NCBI RefSeq assembly: GCF_001073085.1
Contig: NZ_JVFV01000008.1
Coordinates: 56,279 to 120,278, forward strand
Direction of reading: 5' to 3'
DNA length: 64,000 bases
DNA from: Streptococcus pseudopneumoniae
GTDB taxonomy: Bacteria; Bacillota; Bacilli; Lactobacillales; Streptococcaceae
Shown: positions 9,281 to 19,473 of the stretch, in pieces
How the letters are laid out: each line of letters starts with the position of its first letter
How positions within the stretch are numbered: position 1 is the stretch's first letter
Position numbers and translations under genes: made by a program
Notes under the pieces: model-generated
What the model was told of the DNA's origin: nothing
The model's database searches: none
What the model saw: only the letters and a program-made list of their open reading frames with translations

Positions 9281-9309
9281 TTTACTTATGGCCACTTTAG
9301 TGATACAAT
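9281..9309 (+). promoter_or_regulatory. possible hemH promoter
   Basis: TTTACT (9281-9286), 17 nt, TACAAT (9304-9309), about 30 bp before the hemH start. Both hexamers deviate from consensus. Confidence 0.4.
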
Positions 9310-9341
9310 AAAAAAGATAAAAATATCACAAGGATGCAAAT

Positions 9342-10436
9342 ATGAAAAAAGCGATTTTAATGATGACATTTGGTTCACCAGAAGAGATTACCTTTGAAGG
9401 AGTAGCCGACTTTTTTACCAACATTCGTCGTGGAGTTCGACCTCAAGATCACGAGATTCAAACACTCTATGATAATTATGTTCGAATTGGAGGAACTCCA
9501 CTTCAAAAAATTACCCGTGAAGAAGTTGCCTTGGTAGAAGCTAGGTTAGGAAATGAATATAGTGTCTATTTTGCCAATAAATTTTCAACCCCTTTTATTC
9601 CAGATATAATTCGGCAAATGGAAGCAGATGGAATTGAAAAGTGTATTTGCTTGATTTTGGAGCCACACTATTCCTTTTACTCTGTCATGGGGTACGAAAA
9701 GTTTCTGGAAAGCAAACAAATTCAGTTTTTAGTTATTAAGGACTGGTATCAAGAAGAAGCACTATTAAACTATTGGACAGCTGAAATTGCTAAGATTTTA
9801 AAAGAAAAGGTGAAACAGGATAGCTTTAAAGTCATCTTTTCTGCCCACAGTGTGCCCATTTTTGCCTTGGATTTTGGTGATCCCTATATCGACCAGATTT
9901 TCGAAAATAGCAAGTTAATTGCTGAGAAATTAGGCTTGAAACCAGAGCAATATACCAACACTTGGCAGAGCGAAAGTGATATTGGTATTCCTTGGATTAA
10001 ACCAGATGTATTGGAATATCTTAGAGCACAGGAAGAACATCCAGAGCATTATATTTTTGTGCCTATTAGTTTTATCAGTGAGCATATTGAAGTATTGTTT
10101 GACAACGATGTGGAATGTCAAGACTTGTGTCAGGAATTGGAGGTGAACTACCATCGTCCACCAATGCCAAATACAGATTCTCGTTTGATTGATGCCTTGG
10201 TCAATATTATCCGAGCTAATGAACATAAAGAATTTAGAGAATTCCTCCCAGAAGAAGAAACCTTTGATGAATTAGTCCCTTCGGAAGAAACTAAGAATAT
10301 TTTAGATGAATCACAAGACTTACAAATGCCAGAATTTGTTAAAAAATTAATTGAGAAAAAAGGTCGTGAAAATGTCAAGATGCCTTATTTAATCAAAAAA
10401 ATGCTTGAAAAAGCTGGCAAATTACCTAAAGACTAA
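9342..10436 (+). CDS. hemH: ferrochelatase
   Basis: A 364-residue ferrochelatase that inserts iron into a porphyrin. In Firmicutes the substrate is usually coproporphyrin III. His169 (FSAHSVP) and Glu250 (SEHIEVLFD) are 81 residues apart, the same spacing as the catalytic pair of the Bacillus enzyme. No other haem-synthesis gene is in the window, and streptococci generally lack the pathway, so this may act on imported porphyrin. The C-terminus is extended beyond the catalytic core by about 50 residues and ends in two tandem 18-residue units, [18 protein letters not shown] and [23 protein letters not shown] precedes the ATG. Confidence 0.9.
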   Translation: MKKAILMMTFGSPEEITFEGVADFFTNIRRGVRPQDHEIQTLYDNYVRIGGTPLQKITREEVALVEARLGNEYSVYFANKFSTPFIPDIIRQMEADGIEKCICLILEPHYSFYSVMGYEKFLESKQIQFLVIKDWYQEEALLNYWTAEIAKILKEKVKQDSFKVIFSAHSVPIFALDFGDPYIDQIFENSKLIAEKLGLKPEQYTNTWQSESDIGIPWIKPDVLEYLRAQEEHPEHYIFVPISFISEHIEVLFDNDVECQDLCQELEVNYHRPPMPNTDSRLIDALVNIIRANEHKEFREFLPEEETFDELVPSEETKNILDESQDLQMPEFVKKLIEKKGRENVKMPYLIKKMLEKAGKLPKD

Positions 10437-10523
10437 GTGAAAATAGAAAAGAACTGGTAATTTTTGTTTCAAATATCAGCTAAGGTAGGATATAACTTAG
10501 AACGTGAAAGAAAAGGCGGTGGG

Positions 10524-10690
10524 ACAGAAATCGATAGACAAAGTCTTGATTTCGTAGTCCCAGCCCCGCGAGGATGATTAGGAGCTTTTTGGAGTCTAAA
10601 AGACGAACAAAAAGTTCAATCAGCTACCGCGTCAAATTATGATTGATAATAAAAAGTGAGGTCGGGATCTTTTTGTCCCAACCTCTTTTT
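10524..10690. repeat. intergenic dispersed repeat and hairpins
   Basis: The ~290-bp space between hemH and mnmE holds no gene. It contains an inverted repeat (GGGAC-AGAAATC ... GATTTCGTAGTCCC, near 10521-10563). Then comes a GTTCAATCAGCTACC block shared with 7896-7911, then a terminator. Such small repeats are common in mitis-group intergenic regions. Confidence 0.65.
10658..10690. terminator. terminator between hemH and mnmE
   Basis: GAGGTCGGGA pairs with TCCCAACCTC (one mismatch) and is followed by TTTTT. It lies between converging genes and probably serves both. Confidence 0.75.
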
Positions 10691-10724
10691 AGGTGACTAG
10701 TATTTTTTTGACCTAGTTTTTATG

Positions 10725-12098
10725 TTATTTACCCAAACAAAACTGGCTAAATAACTGTGTAATGAGTTCATCTGGCGCAGCATCACCAGTGATTTCTCCG
10801 AGGATTTCCCAAGTACGTGTCAAATCAACTTGAAGCAAATCAACAGGCATTCCTAGTTCGAGGCCTTCGTTTACAGCTTGTAAGCTTTCAACTGCTTTCT
10901 CAATCAAAGAAATGTGGCGAGCATTAGACAAGTAAGTAGCATCTTGTTCGACCAAGCCAGCATTTTCAAAGAAGAGGTTGTTAATCCGTTCTTCAATCTT
11001 ATAAATATTTTGATTTTTTAGGACCGAAATACGGATGACCTCTTCAGGAAGTTCCTGAGTTTCAATAGACTCAGGTAGGTCAGTTTTGTTAAGTAGGATG
11101 ATACGGTTGGTATCTTGGCTGATTTCAAGAAGTTGTCGGTCTTGGGCAGTTAGAGGTTCGCTGGCGTTTAAGACAAGTAGTACCAAGTCAGCTTCCTTGA
11201 GAGCTTTTTTGGAGCGTTCAACTCCGATTTGTTCCACGACATCATCTGTTTCACGAATACCCGCAGTATCAATCAACTTAAGTGGTACACCATTGATGTT
11301 GACGTATTCTTCGATGACATCTCGAGTAGTCCCTGCAATATCCGTTACAATAGCCTTGTCTTCACGTAGGAGGTTGTTGAGGAGACTTGATTTCCCAACG
11401 TTTGGACGACCAATGATAGCCGTTGAAATCCCTTCACGAAGGATTTTCCCACGACGGGCTGTTTTAAGGAGATTGGTTAAGAGTTGCTCAAACTCCAAAG
11501 TTTTCTCACGGACAACAGCAGTAGTGGCTTCTTCAACATCGTCGTATTCAGGATAGTCGATATTAACCTCTACTTGTGCTAGTGTATTGAGGATTTCCTG
11601 ACGAGTATTGTTAATCAAGTCAGATAGAGAACCGTCTAATTGTTTGACCGCTATATTCATAGCCTTGTCAGTCTTGGCGCGGATGATATCCATAACAGCT
11701 TCAGCCTGAGTCAAGTCCACACGACCGTTGAGGAAGGCACGCTTGGTAAACTCACCAGGCTCTGCCATACGAGCCCCTTCACGGATAGCCAGTTGGAGAA
11801 TTTCATTGGTTACGGCGATTCCACCGTGGGTATTGATCTCTATAATGTCTTCACGAGTGAAGGTCTTTGGAGATTTCATAGCCCCAATCATAACCTCGTC
11901 CATGACCTTACCAGTTTGAGGGTCAACAATGTGACCGTAGTTAAGAGTGTGGCTAGCAACCTTGCTCAAGTCCTTGCCTTTAAAGATTTTCTGCGCAATG
12001 GCAAAACTATCCGTTCCGCTTAGGCGGACTATCCCAATAGCACCTTCACCAAGCGGTGTCGAGATGGCTGCAATGGTATCAAATTCCCGTGTAATCAT
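10725..12098 (-). CDS. mnmE: tRNA modification GTPase MnmE
   Basis: A 457-residue GTPase that, with MnmG, installs the aminomethyl-type modification at U34 of tRNA. The N-terminal folate-binding domain is followed by a G domain with GRPNVGKSS (~230-238), [12 protein letters not shown] (277-280) and NKTD (337-340). The C-terminal FCLGK fits the CxGK motif whose Cys is essential. I start at [11 protein letters not shown], preceded by AAAGGA. An upstream in-frame ATG would add 26 residues unlike the family and with no ribosome site. Confidence 0.95.
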   Translation of the reverse strand: MITREFDTIAAISTPLGEGAIGIVRLSGTDSFAIAQKIFKGKDLSKVASHTLNYGHIVDPQTGKVMDEVMIGAMKSPKTFTREDIIEINTHGGIAVTNEILQLAIREGARMAEPGEFTKRAFLNGRVDLTQAEAVMDIIRAKTDKAMNIAVKQLDGSLSDLINNTRQEILNTLAQVEVNIDYPEYDDVEEATTAVVREKTLEFEQLLTNLLKTARRGKILREGISTAIIGRPNVGKSSLLNNLLREDKAIVTDIAGTTRDVIEEYVNINGVPLKLIDTAGIRETDDVVEQIGVERSKKALKEADLVLLVLNASEPLTAQDRQLLEISQDTNRIILLNKTDLPESIETQELPEEVIRISVLKNQNIYKIEERINNLFFENAGLVEQDATYLSNARHISLIEKAVESLQAVNEGLELGMPVDLLQVDLTRTWEILGEITGDAAPDELITQLFSQFCLGK

Positions 12099-12189
12099 TT
12101 CAATTCCTTTATAGTTTATTTGTTTGTATAGACTAATATCTCTTAAAATTGTAACAAATTTTAGTATTTTCTTCAATGAATGTTACTTA

Positions 12190-12221
12190 TAAAGAAAAGC
12201 CTAAGCAGATTGCTTAAGCTT
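12190..12221 (-). terminator. terminator of the tautomerase gene
   Basis: Read on the minus strand, AAGCTTAAGC and GCTTAGGCTT form a stem followed by TTCTTT. It touches the tautomerase stop codon. Confidence 0.6.
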
Positions 12222-12403
12222 TACTTAGTGCGCATTTCACCTTGTGGGAAATAGGTTCCTTCAGGCATATCGTTGATAATGACATGAACAGCAGACTGAG
12301 GTGCACCAGTGTTGCGAACAACAGCTTCCGTAACTTCCTTGGCTAGGGCTTTCTTTTGCTCTAGCGTGCGTCCTTCAAATAAATCGATGCGTACAAATGG
12401 CAT
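12221..12403 (-). CDS. 4-oxalocrotonate tautomerase family protein
   Basis: A 60-residue enzyme of the 4-OT family. After Met removal the catalytic Pro1 is exposed (MPFVRIDLFEGRT), followed by the usual EQKKALAKEVTEAVV helix. I chose the MPFV start because the catalytic proline must be N-terminal and GGAGG lies nine bases upstream. An upstream ATG would bury the proline. The physiological substrate in streptococci is unknown. It stands alone, divergent from tdk. Confidence 0.88.
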   Translation of the reverse strand: MPFVRIDLFEGRTLEQKKALAKEVTEAVVRNTGAPQSAVHVIINDMPEGTYFPQGEMRTK

Positions 12404-12456
12404 AATTGCGTCCTCCACTAGTTATTTGATTTCTTCTATTTTACCACAATTTGCCG

Positions 12457-12485
12457 TTTAAAGCTTTGAGAAAATATGGTATACT
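12457..12485 (+). promoter_or_regulatory. probable tdk promoter (extended -10)
   Basis: TGGTATACT (12477-12485) is an extended -10. A weak -35, TTTAAA, lies 17 nt upstream of the hexamer. Confidence 0.5.
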
Positions 12486-12526
12486 AGAATGTAGCAAAAA
12501 TTTAGAAATGGACGTGAAATAGAAGC

Positions 12527-13126
12527 ATGGCACAGTTGTATTATCGTTATGGGACCATGAACTCAGGAAAAACGATTGAGATTCTCAAAGTAGCCTATAA
12601 CTATGAGGAGCAAGGAAAGGGAGTTGTGATTATGACTTCGGCTCTGGATACGCGTGACGGTGTTGGCTATGTTTCAAGTCGAATTGGGATGAAAAGACCA
12701 GCAGTTGCTATTGAGGAAACAACGGATATCTTTGGATTTATCCGAGATTTACCTGAAATGCCTTACTGTGTACTTGTCGATGAAGCCCAGTTTTTAAAGC
12801 GTCACCATGTTTACGACTTAGCTCGTGTTGTGGATGAGTTAGACATACCTGTTATGGCATTTGGTTTAAAAAATGACTTTCGTAATGAACTATTCGAAGG
12901 TTCAAAATATCTTCTGCTCTTAGCAGATAAGATTGACGAAATCAAGACCATTTGTCAGTATTGCAAGAAAAAAGCAACCATGGTGTTGCGTACGCAGAAT
13001 GGTCTGCCAGTCTATGATGGTGAGCAGATCCAGATAGGTGGGAATGAAACCTATATCTCGGTTTGCCGTAAACATTATTTCGCACCACTGATAACATCTA
13101 AAAAGGAACAAGACTATGACAATTGA
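12527..13126 (+). CDS. tdk: thymidine kinase
   Basis: A 199-residue type II thymidine kinase that phosphorylates thymidine for salvage. The P-loop is GTMNSGKT (residues 9-16) and DEAQF holds the catalytic Glu near residue 86. A zinc site is formed by CQYC (~148-151) and the later VCRKH. It overlaps the following acetyltransferase by 11 bp and begins the long plus-strand translation-related cluster. The ribosome site is weak (AGAAG). Confidence 0.95.
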   Translation: MAQLYYRYGTMNSGKTIEILKVAYNYEEQGKGVVIMTSALDTRDGVGYVSSRIGMKRPAVAIEETTDIFGFIRDLPEMPYCVLVDEAQFLKRHHVYDLARVVDELDIPVMAFGLKNDFRNELFEGSKYLLLLADKIDEIKTICQYCKKKATMVLRTQNGLPVYDGEQIQIGGNETYISVCRKHYFAPLITSKKEQDYDN

Positions 13127-13595
13127 ACTAAGAGATGTTACAATGGAAAATTATTTTGATGTTCTGCATTTGGATGTTAAGGAATATCAAAAACAATTTA
13201 TTGCTACCAACGCAATTAGTTTAGCTGAAGCATATGTCTACACTAAAAATGGAGATTTTGTAGCTCCATTGGCAGTTTACGATAATGATGCAATCATAGG
13301 TTTTGTGATGTTAGCTTATGATAAAAAAATCGGAATTAGTAATGAAAATTATTTACTATTTCGTTTCATGATTGATAAGCATTTTCAAGATCGAGGATAT
13401 TTTAAACCAATTATGGATAAGGTGCTAGACTATGTTCGGACAGCGCCAGCAGGTTTATCCAATAAACTTTGGTTGTCTTATGAAGCAGAAAATGAACATG
13501 CAAGATCTTGCTACCTCAGTTATGGATTTAAAGAAACTGGGGAAATATTTGAGAACGAAGTAGTAGCCATATACGATTTAACAATTGAAAAATAA
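13116..13595 (+). CDS. GNAT-family N-acetyltransferase
   Basis: A 159-residue acetyltransferase-like protein. Features are a typical beta4 segment ([11 protein letters not shown]), the [19 protein letters not shown] acetyl-CoA pyrophosphate loop and helix, and the late [21 protein letters not shown] strand-helix. The acceptor is unknown. It is similar in layout to SpeG/BltD-type polyamine acetyltransferases, but this is not decisive. It overlaps the end of tdk, so it is probably translationally coupled, and prfA follows after 10 bp. Confidence 0.8.
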   Translation: MTIELRDVTMENYFDVLHLDVKEYQKQFIATNAISLAEAYVYTKNGDFVAPLAVYDNDAIIGFVMLAYDKKIGISNENYLLFRFMIDKHFQDRGYFKPIMDKVLDYVRTAPAGLSNKLWLSYEAENEHARSCYLSYGFKETGEIFENEVVAIYDLTIEK

Positions 13596-13605
13596 GGAGA
13601 AAAAA

Positions 13606-14685
13606 ATGAACATCTATGATCAACTACAAGCTGTAGAAGACCGTTATGAAGAGTTGGGAGAATTGCTGAGCGACCCTGATGTGGTCTCTGATACCAAGCG
13701 TTTCATGGAGCTTTCAAAAGAGGAAGCTTCTACTCGTGATACCGTAACTGCCTACCGCGAATACAAACAAGTCCTTCAAAATATCATTGATGCCGAAGAG
13801 ATGATTAAAGAATCAGGCGGAGATGCGGACTTGGAAGAAATGGCTAAGCAAGAACTCAAAGATGCCAAAGCTGAAAAAGAAGAGTACGAAGAAAAATTGA
13901 AGATCTTGCTCCTTCCTAAAGATCCAAACGATGACAAGAACATCATCCTTGAAATCCGAGGAGCAGCTGGTGGAGACGAAGCAGCACTTTTCGCTGGTGA
14001 TTTGCTAACCATGTACCAAAAATATGCTGAAGCCCAAGGTTGGCGCTTTGAAGTCATGGAGGCTTCTATGAACGGTGTCGGTGGTTTCAAGGAAGTGGTT
14101 GCTATGGTATCAGGTCAGTCTGTATACTCTAAGCTTAAGTATGAGTCTGGTGCCCATCGTGTGCAACGTGTCCCTGTGACAGAAAGCCAAGGGCGTGTGC
14201 ATACCTCTACAGCGACAGTTCTCGTTATGCCTGAAGTGGAAGAGGTAGAATATGATATTGATCCAAAAGACCTTCGTGTGGATATCTACCACGCATCTGG
14301 TGCTGGTGGACAGAACGTCAACAAGGTTGCGACTGCCGTTCGTATCGTTCACTTGCCAACCAATATCAAGGTTGAAATGCAGGAAGAACGTACCCAGCAG
14401 AAAAACCGTGAAAAAGCTATGAAGATCATCCGTGCGCGTGTGGCAGATCACTTTGCTCAAATTGCCCAAGATGAGCAGGACGCAGAGCGCAAGTCTACTA
14501 TCGGTACAGGAGACCGTTCAGAACGTATCCGTACCTATAACTTCCCACAAAACCGTGTGACAGACCACCGTATTGGCTTAACCCTTCAAAAACTTGATAC
14601 TATTTTGTCTGGTAAACTAGATGAAGTTGTGGATGCCTTGGTTCTTTATGATCAAACGCAAAAATTGGAAGAATTAAACAAATAA
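13606..14685 (+). CDS. prfA: peptide chain release factor 1
   Basis: A 359-residue class I release factor that recognises UAA and UAG. The codon-recognition motif is PVT (190-192), a variant of PxT. The GGQ motif (234-236, in [10 protein letters not shown]) drives peptidyl-tRNA hydrolysis. The start is the ATG of MNIYDQLQ, preceded by AAGGAG. A TTG seven codons upstream is inside the previous gene and is not needed. The last base overlaps the prmC start, and prmC methylates the Gln of this GGQ. Confidence 0.96.
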   Translation: MNIYDQLQAVEDRYEELGELLSDPDVVSDTKRFMELSKEEASTRDTVTAYREYKQVLQNIIDAEEMIKESGGDADLEEMAKQELKDAKAEKEEYEEKLKILLLPKDPNDDKNIILEIRGAAGGDEAALFAGDLLTMYQKYAEAQGWRFEVMEASMNGVGGFKEVVAMVSGQSVYSKLKYESGAHRVQRVPVTESQGRVHTSTATVLVMPEVEEVEYDIDPKDLRVDIYHASGAGGQNVNKVATAVRIVHLPTNIKVEMQEERTQQKNREKAMKIIRARVADHFAQIAQDEQDAERKSTIGTGDRSERIRTYNFPQNRVTDHRIGLTLQKLDTILSGKLDEVVDALVLYDQTQKLEELNK

Positions 14686-15521
14686 TGAAACTAGCTCAAA
14701 TTTTTAAGGATTTTGAGGAAAAGTTGATAGCACAAGGAGAGGAAGCAGAAAGCCTCTCCTTTGTCTATCGTAGCCTGAAAAATCTCTCTTTTACTGACTT
14801 TGTCTTTGCACTCCAGCAAGAGGTGATAGATGAAGATTACAAATTTGTAGAGGAAATTTACAAGAAATTAGCAGCACATATGCCTGCCCAGTACATTATC
14901 GGTCATGCAGAATTTTTTGGGATGCAGTTAGAGGTCGATGAGCGGGTCTTGATTCCCCGTCCAGAGACAGAAGAGTTGGTGGAGCTCATCCTAGCTGAGA
15001 ATCCGAAGGATAATCTCAAAGTTCTGGATATTGGAACTGGGAGTGGTGCTATCGCTCTTGCTTTAGCTAAAAATAGACCAGATTGGACAATCACAGCTGC
15101 CGATATTTCTCAGGATGCTTTGGATTTGGCGATGGAAAACGCTAATAATCAAGGTCTAACATTATCCTTTATTAAATCTGATTGTTTCTCCGAAATTTCT
15201 TCAAAATATGATATAATTGTATCCAATCCACCTTATATATCTCGAGTAGATGAGGCAGAAGTTGGTTTGAATGTTCTCCATTCAGAGCCACATTTAGCCC
15301 TCTTTGCAGATGAGAATGGTCTAGCGATCTATCGCAGAATTGCGGAAGAATCAAAGGACTATCTAAGTGATGGTGGTAAGATTTATCTTGAAATTGGCTA
15401 CAAACAAGGTCAAAGTGTACCTGCTCTCTTTAAGGAAAATCTTCCTGAGAAAAGAGTTCGAACTCTCAAAGACCAATTTGGCCAAGATAGGATGGTTGTC
15501 ATTGATGATGGAGAAAATTAA
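14685..15521 (+). CDS. prmC: release factor glutamine methyltransferase
   Basis: A 278-residue SAM-dependent enzyme that methylates the GGQ glutamine of release factors. The SAM motif is DIGTGSG (115-121) and the catalytic NPPY is at 181-184 within a Rossmann fold. An N-terminal helical substrate-binding domain is present. It is coupled to prfA by a one-base stop/start overlap. Confidence 0.95.
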   Translation: MKLAQIFKDFEEKLIAQGEEAESLSFVYRSLKNLSFTDFVFALQQEVIDEDYKFVEEIYKKLAAHMPAQYIIGHAEFFGMQLEVDERVLIPRPETEELVELILAENPKDNLKVLDIGTGSGAIALALAKNRPDWTITAADISQDALDLAMENANNQGLTLSFIKSDCFSEISSKYDIIVSNPPYISRVDEAEVGLNVLHSEPHLALFADENGLAIYRRIAEESKDYLSDGGKIYLEIGYKQGQSVPALFKENLPEKRVRTLKDQFGQDRMVVIDDGEN

Positions 15522-16107
15522 GCACGAGCTTGAAAATGGTGGAGCTGTTGTTTTGCCAACGGAGACAGTTTATGGACTTTTTGCAAAAGCATTGGATGAA
15601 AAGGCTGTTGACCATGTTTATCAGCTTAAATGTCGTCCAAGAGATAAGGCTCTCAATCTCAATGTTGCTAGTTTAGACGATATCTTGAACTTTTCTAAGA
15701 ATCACCCAACTTATTTACAACAATTGGTTGAAAGTTTTTTGCCAGGCCCTTTGACCATTATCTTAGAAGCTAATGACAAGGTTCCTTACTGGGTCAATTC
15801 AAATTTGACGACAGTTGGATTTCGCATGCCGAGTCATCCTGTAACTCTGGAGTTGATTCGTGAGTTTGGCCCCTTAATCGGACCTTCTGCCAATATTTCA
15901 GGTCAATCAAGTGGAGTAGATTTTCACAAGATTCTTCAAAACTTTGACCAAGTGGTCTTGGGACTAGAAGATGATGCTTTTTTAACGGGTCAGGATTCGA
16001 CTATTTTAGACTTATCTGGCGACAAGGTAAAGATTCTTCGCCAAGGAGCGATTACTCGAGAAGATATCCTTGCCAAGATACCAGCCATTCCTTTTGAGGA
16101 GGTATGA
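15505..16107 (+). CDS. tsaC: L-threonylcarbamoyladenylate synthase
   Basis: A ~200-residue Sua5/YrdC-family enzyme that makes threonylcarbamoyl-AMP for t6A37 tRNA modification. Signature segments are VVLPTETVYGL, KCRPRDKALN, LPGPLTIIL, VGFRMPSHPV and GPSANISGQ. The start is taken at the tandem ATG inside the prmC 3' end, because family N-termini begin at this point. Upstream in-frame codons lie within prmC. The C-terminal half of long Sua5 forms is absent, as in TsaC/YwlC short forms. Confidence 0.9.
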   Translation: MMEKIKHELENGGAVVLPTETVYGLFAKALDEKAVDHVYQLKCRPRDKALNLNVASLDDILNFSKNHPTYLQQLVESFLPGPLTIILEANDKVPYWVNSNLTTVGFRMPSHPVTLELIREFGPLIGPSANISGQSSGVDFHKILQNFDQVVLGLEDDAFLTGQDSTILDLSGDKVKILRQGAITREDILAKIPAIPFEEV

Positions 16108-16108
16108 T

Positions 16109-16555
16109 ATGCTACGTGATTTGAAAACAACAGATGTTGCAGCGATTTGTGTCATTAACAAAGAAGCTTTAGGTTATACTTTTAGTCCAGAGGAAACGGC
16201 TAGTCAACTAGCTAGATTATCCAAAGACTCACATCATTTTCTACTAGGTTATGAGGATGATGCTAGTCATGAACTCCATGGCTACGTTCATGCAGAGGTT
16301 TATGAATCTCTCTATTCCAAGGCAGGATTTAATATCTTGGCCTTGGCAGTTTTACCTCAAAGACAAGAGAAGGGGATTGGTAAAGCTTTACTTGAAGGGT
16401 TGGAGCAAGAAACAAAAAGACGCGGATATGAGTTTATTCGCTTAAACTCTGCAGACCACCGTCTGGGTGCGCATGCATTTTATGAAAAAGTTGGCTATAC
16501 TTGTGATAAGATGCAGAAACGGTTTATTAAATTGATTAAAGGAGAAGACCTATGA
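16109..16555 (+). CDS. GNAT-family N-acetyltransferase
   Basis: A 148-residue acetyltransferase with the canonical GNAT acetyl-CoA motif. The pattern [20 protein letters not shown] fits VxPxxxxxGIGxxL. It also has the late [19 protein letters not shown] element. The acceptor is unknown. The start follows GAGGAGG closely. Its stop overlaps the glyA start (ATGA), and it begins one base after the tsaC stop, so it is embedded in a coupled operon. Confidence 0.87.
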   Translation: MLRDLKTTDVAAICVINKEALGYTFSPEETASQLARLSKDSHHFLLGYEDDASHELHGYVHAEVYESLYSKAGFNILALAVLPQRQEKGIGKALLEGLEQETKRRGYEFIRLNSADHRLGAHAFYEKVGYTCDKMQKRFIKLIKGEDL

Positions 16556-17808
16556 TTTTTGACAAAGATGATTTTAAAGCATATGACGCAGATCTTTGGA
16601 ATGCTATTGCTAAAGAAGAAGAACGCCAACAAAATAATATTGAATTGATCGCTTCAGAGAACGTAGTCTCTAAGGCTGTTATGGCTGCTCAAGGTTCTAT
16701 CTTGACCAATAAATATGCCGAAGGTTATCCAGGACGTCGTTATTACGGTGGTACTGATGTAGTGGATGTTATCGAAAATCTAGCTATTGAGCGTGCAAAA
16801 GAAATTTTTGGTGCCAAGTTTGCAAATGTCCAACCCCACTCAGGAAGCCAAGCCAACTGTGCTGCTTACATGGCCTTGATTGAGCCTGGCGATACGGTTA
16901 TGGGAATGGATTTGGCAGCAGGTGGGCACTTGACTCACGGAGCTCCAGTAAGTTTCTCAGGACAAACCTACAATTTTGTTTCTTATAGCGTTGATCCTGA
17001 TACCGAACTATTGAACTTTGATGCTATCTTAAAACAAGCACAAGAAGTGAAACCAAAATTAATCGTAGCAGGAGCTTCAGCCTACTCTCAAATTATTGAT
17101 TTTTCAAAATTCCGTGAAATTGCAGATGCTGTTGGTGCTAAACTCATGGTAGATATGGCTCATATTGCTGGCTTGGTTGCTGCTGGTCTTCATCCAAGTC
17201 CAGTGCCTTATGCACATATTACAACAACAACGACCCACAAAACCCTTCGTGGTCCACGTGGTGGTTTGATTTTGACCAACGACGAAGATCTTGCTAAGAA
17301 AATTAACTCAGCTATCTTCCCAGGTATCCAAGGTGGACCATTAGAGCACGTTGTTGCTGCTAAGGCTGTTGCATTTAAAGAGGTATTGGACCCAGCCTTC
17401 AAGGAATATGCAGCAAATGTTATTAAGAACAGCAAGGCTATGGCAGAAATCTTCTTGCAAGACCCTGATTTCCGTATCATTTCTGGCGGAACTGAAAACC
17501 ACCTTTTCCTAGTTGATGTAACTAAGGTTGTAGAGAACGGAAAAGTTGCTCAAAACTTGCTGGATGAAGTCAATATTACCCTAAATAAAAACTCAATTCC
17601 TTACGAAACATTGTCACCATTTAAGACAAGTGGTATTCGTATCGGAGCTGCAGCAACTACTGCACGTGGGTTTGGTGAAGAAGAAAGCCGTAAAGTGGCA
17701 GAGTTTATCATTAAAGCCCTTAAGAATGCAGAAAATGAGGCTGTTTTAGAAGAAGTGAGAAGCGAAGTCAAAGCCTTGACAGATGCCTTCCCATTATACG
17801 AGGACTAA
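16552..17808 (+). CDS. glyA: serine hydroxymethyltransferase
   Basis: A 418-residue PLP enzyme converting serine and tetrahydrofolate to glycine and methylene-tetrahydrofolate. The PLP lysine is K230 in [15 protein letters not shown]. Other hallmarks are [29 protein letters not shown] and VDMAHIAGL. Length and motifs are standard. The ATGA overlap with the acetyltransferase upstream indicates translational coupling. Confidence 0.97.
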   Translation: MIFDKDDFKAYDADLWNAIAKEEERQQNNIELIASENVVSKAVMAAQGSILTNKYAEGYPGRRYYGGTDVVDVIENLAIERAKEIFGAKFANVQPHSGSQANCAAYMALIEPGDTVMGMDLAAGGHLTHGAPVSFSGQTYNFVSYSVDPDTELLNFDAILKQAQEVKPKLIVAGASAYSQIIDFSKFREIADAVGAKLMVDMAHIAGLVAAGLHPSPVPYAHITTTTTHKTLRGPRGGLILTNDEDLAKKINSAIFPGIQGGPLEHVVAAKAVAFKEVLDPAFKEYAANVIKNSKAMAEIFLQDPDFRIISGGTENHLFLVDVTKVVENGKVAQNLLDEVNITLNKNSIPYETLSPFKTSGIRIGAAATTARGFGEEESRKVAEFIIKALKNAENEAVLEEVRSEVKALTDAFPLYED

Positions 17809-17815
17809 AATTTTT

Positions 17816-18790
17816 ATGGACATTTATATTAAGAAAGCTATTATCCATCAGTTCAGTCCGGATGATACCGAGTTGTTTTTAGCGGATAAGTTTCTCAATA
17901 TCACTCCAAAAATCGAAGAATACCTGCGCAAGAAAATTGAACGTGTGTATTCAGATGAAGCTAAGACTGGGATTTTCGAAGAAGAAAATCCCTTCTTCAA
18001 TCACATTACAGACGATTTGTTGGAGACATCGGTGGCGCTAGCAAATCTCTGGAAAGAGGAGTTTAGCATTTCTGAAAATCTCAAGACCAATGACTTGATG
18101 TTTGTGCAATTTTCTAAAGAAGGAGTAGAGCATTTCGCTTTCTTGCGAATTGCCCTGCGAGAAACCTTGACTCACCTTGGAGGAGAGGTTGATAATCCAA
18201 TCAAGCTGACTCAAAACAATCTACCAGGATTTGGTACAGGGGCTGACGAAGCTTTGGTGGTCAATCTTCAAAGCCGAAAATATCACCTGATTGAGAAACG
18301 AATCAAGTATAACGGAACTTTTTTGAACTATTTTTCTGAGAATCTGATTCAGGCTCAGCCAAAGATTTCACCTAAGAAGTCAATCAAGGAACTGGAAAAA
18401 ACAGCTCAGAGAATTGCTGAAACATTTAATACAGATGATTTTCAATTTCAATCCAAGGTCAAGTCTGCTATTTTCAACAACCTTGAAGAAAGCAATGAAT
18501 TGTCTCCTGAAAAATTGGCCAATGACCTTTTTGACAACAATCTGACGGCACGCCTTAGCTTTATTGATCAAGTTAAGGAAGCAGTACCAGAGCCAGTTCA
18601 GTTTGATGAAATCGATGCTAGTCGCCAATTAAAGAAATTTGAAAACCAAAAACTTTCCCTGTCAAATGGTATTGAGTTAATTGTTCCTAATAATATTTAT
18701 CAAGATGCTGAGTCGGTCGAATTTATCCAAAATGACAATGGAACCTACTCTATCTTAATCAAAAACATCGAGGATATACAAAGCAAATAA
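17816..18790 (+). CDS. nucleoid-associated protein (NdpA/YejK family)
   Basis: A 324-residue protein beginning [17 protein letters not shown], followed by [18 protein letters not shown], typical of the NA37/YejK family that associates with the nucleoid. It is inserted between glyA and the lysozyme-like gene with a one-base overlap at its 3' end. I use the ATG at 17816 (AGGA upstream) rather than the in-frame ATG inside glyA. The function in streptococci is not established. Confidence 0.75.
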   Translation: MDIYIKKAIIHQFSPDDTELFLADKFLNITPKIEEYLRKKIERVYSDEAKTGIFEEENPFFNHITDDLLETSVALANLWKEEFSISENLKTNDLMFVQFSKEGVEHFAFLRIALRETLTHLGGEVDNPIKLTQNNLPGFGTGADEALVVNLQSRKYHLIEKRIKYNGTFLNYFSENLIQAQPKISPKKSIKELEKTAQRIAETFNTDDFQFQSKVKSAIFNNLEESNELSPEKLANDLFDNNLTARLSFIDQVKEAVPEPVQFDEIDASRQLKKFENQKLSLSNGIELIVPNNIYQDAESVEFIQNDNGTYSILIKNIEDIQSK

Positions 18791-19392
18791 TGTTTAAATT
18801 TATAAGAAGGGTCTTGCTACTTGTTCTTATCTTATTTACTGGCTATAAACTTTTTCACATGTATCAGGATGTTAAGCAGGTCATGACTTATCAATCCTTG
18901 GTACGAGAAGTTTTAAGTGAGCAAGATACGCCAGCAAATGAAGAACTAGTCTTGGCCATGATTTATACCGAAACAAAAGGTAAAGAAAGTGACGTCATGC
19001 AGTCTAGTGAGTCTGCTAGCGGTACTACAAATACGATTTCTGACAATAGGAGTAGTATTCGTCAGGGAATTCAAACCTTGACTGAAAATCTTTATTTAGC
19101 GCAAAAAAAAGGAGTAGATGTTTGGACTGCTGTACAGGCTTATAACTTTGGTCCAGCTTATATCGATTTTATCGCCCAAAACGGGAAAGAAAATACACTT
19201 GCCCTAGCCAAGCAATATTCGAGAGATACAGTTGCGCCAACTTTAGGAAATACAAGTGGGAAAACCTATCGCTATATCAATCCAATTTCCATCTTTCAGG
19301 GTGGAGAACTTTATGTAGATGGTGGGAACTATTATTACTCTAGACAGGTTCAACTAAACCTCTACATTATTAAATTTTTTAATTTGTTTTAA
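18790..19392 (+). CDS. lysozyme-like surface protein (PvaA type)
   Basis: A 200-residue protein with one N-terminal membrane anchor ([17 protein letters not shown]) and a lysozyme-like domain. The likely catalytic glutamate is Glu61 in [12 protein letters not shown]. Later sheet and helix motifs are [19 protein letters not shown] and [14 protein letters not shown]. It resembles pneumococcal PvaA and the lysozyme domains of Gram-positive conjugation proteins, so a murein-cleaving role is likely. The start overlaps the preceding stop by one base. Confidence 0.8.
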   Translation: MFKFIRRVLLLVLILFTGYKLFHMYQDVKQVMTYQSLVREVLSEQDTPANEELVLAMIYTETKGKESDVMQSSESASGTTNTISDNRSSIRQGIQTLTENLYLAQKKGVDVWTAVQAYNFGPAYIDFIAQNGKENTLALAKQYSRDTVAPTLGNTSGKTYRYINPISIFQGGELYVDGGNYYYSRQVQLNLYIIKFFNLF

Positions 19393-19430
19393 GCATCTAG
19401 AAGTTCTAGGTGCTTTTATAAGTTTTTTTT
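19391..19430 (+). terminator. terminator after lysozyme-like gene
   Basis: AAGCATCTAGAA pairs with TTCTAGGTGCTT and is followed by TTTATAAG and a run of eight T. It ends the operon that begins near tdk. Confidence 0.8.
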
Positions 19431-19473
19431 AAGGATACTTTAATATGCTAGAGTGGAAAAGGAGGAACGTCTC

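Noticed and set aside
11086..11556. 156-residue plus-strand frame inside mnmE
   Set aside because: A Ser/Arg-rich shadow of a well-supported minus-strand gene.
12099..12176. N-terminal extension of MnmE by 26 residues
   Set aside because: No ribosome site, AT-rich sequence unlike the family, and the MITREFD start has AAAGGA at proper distance.
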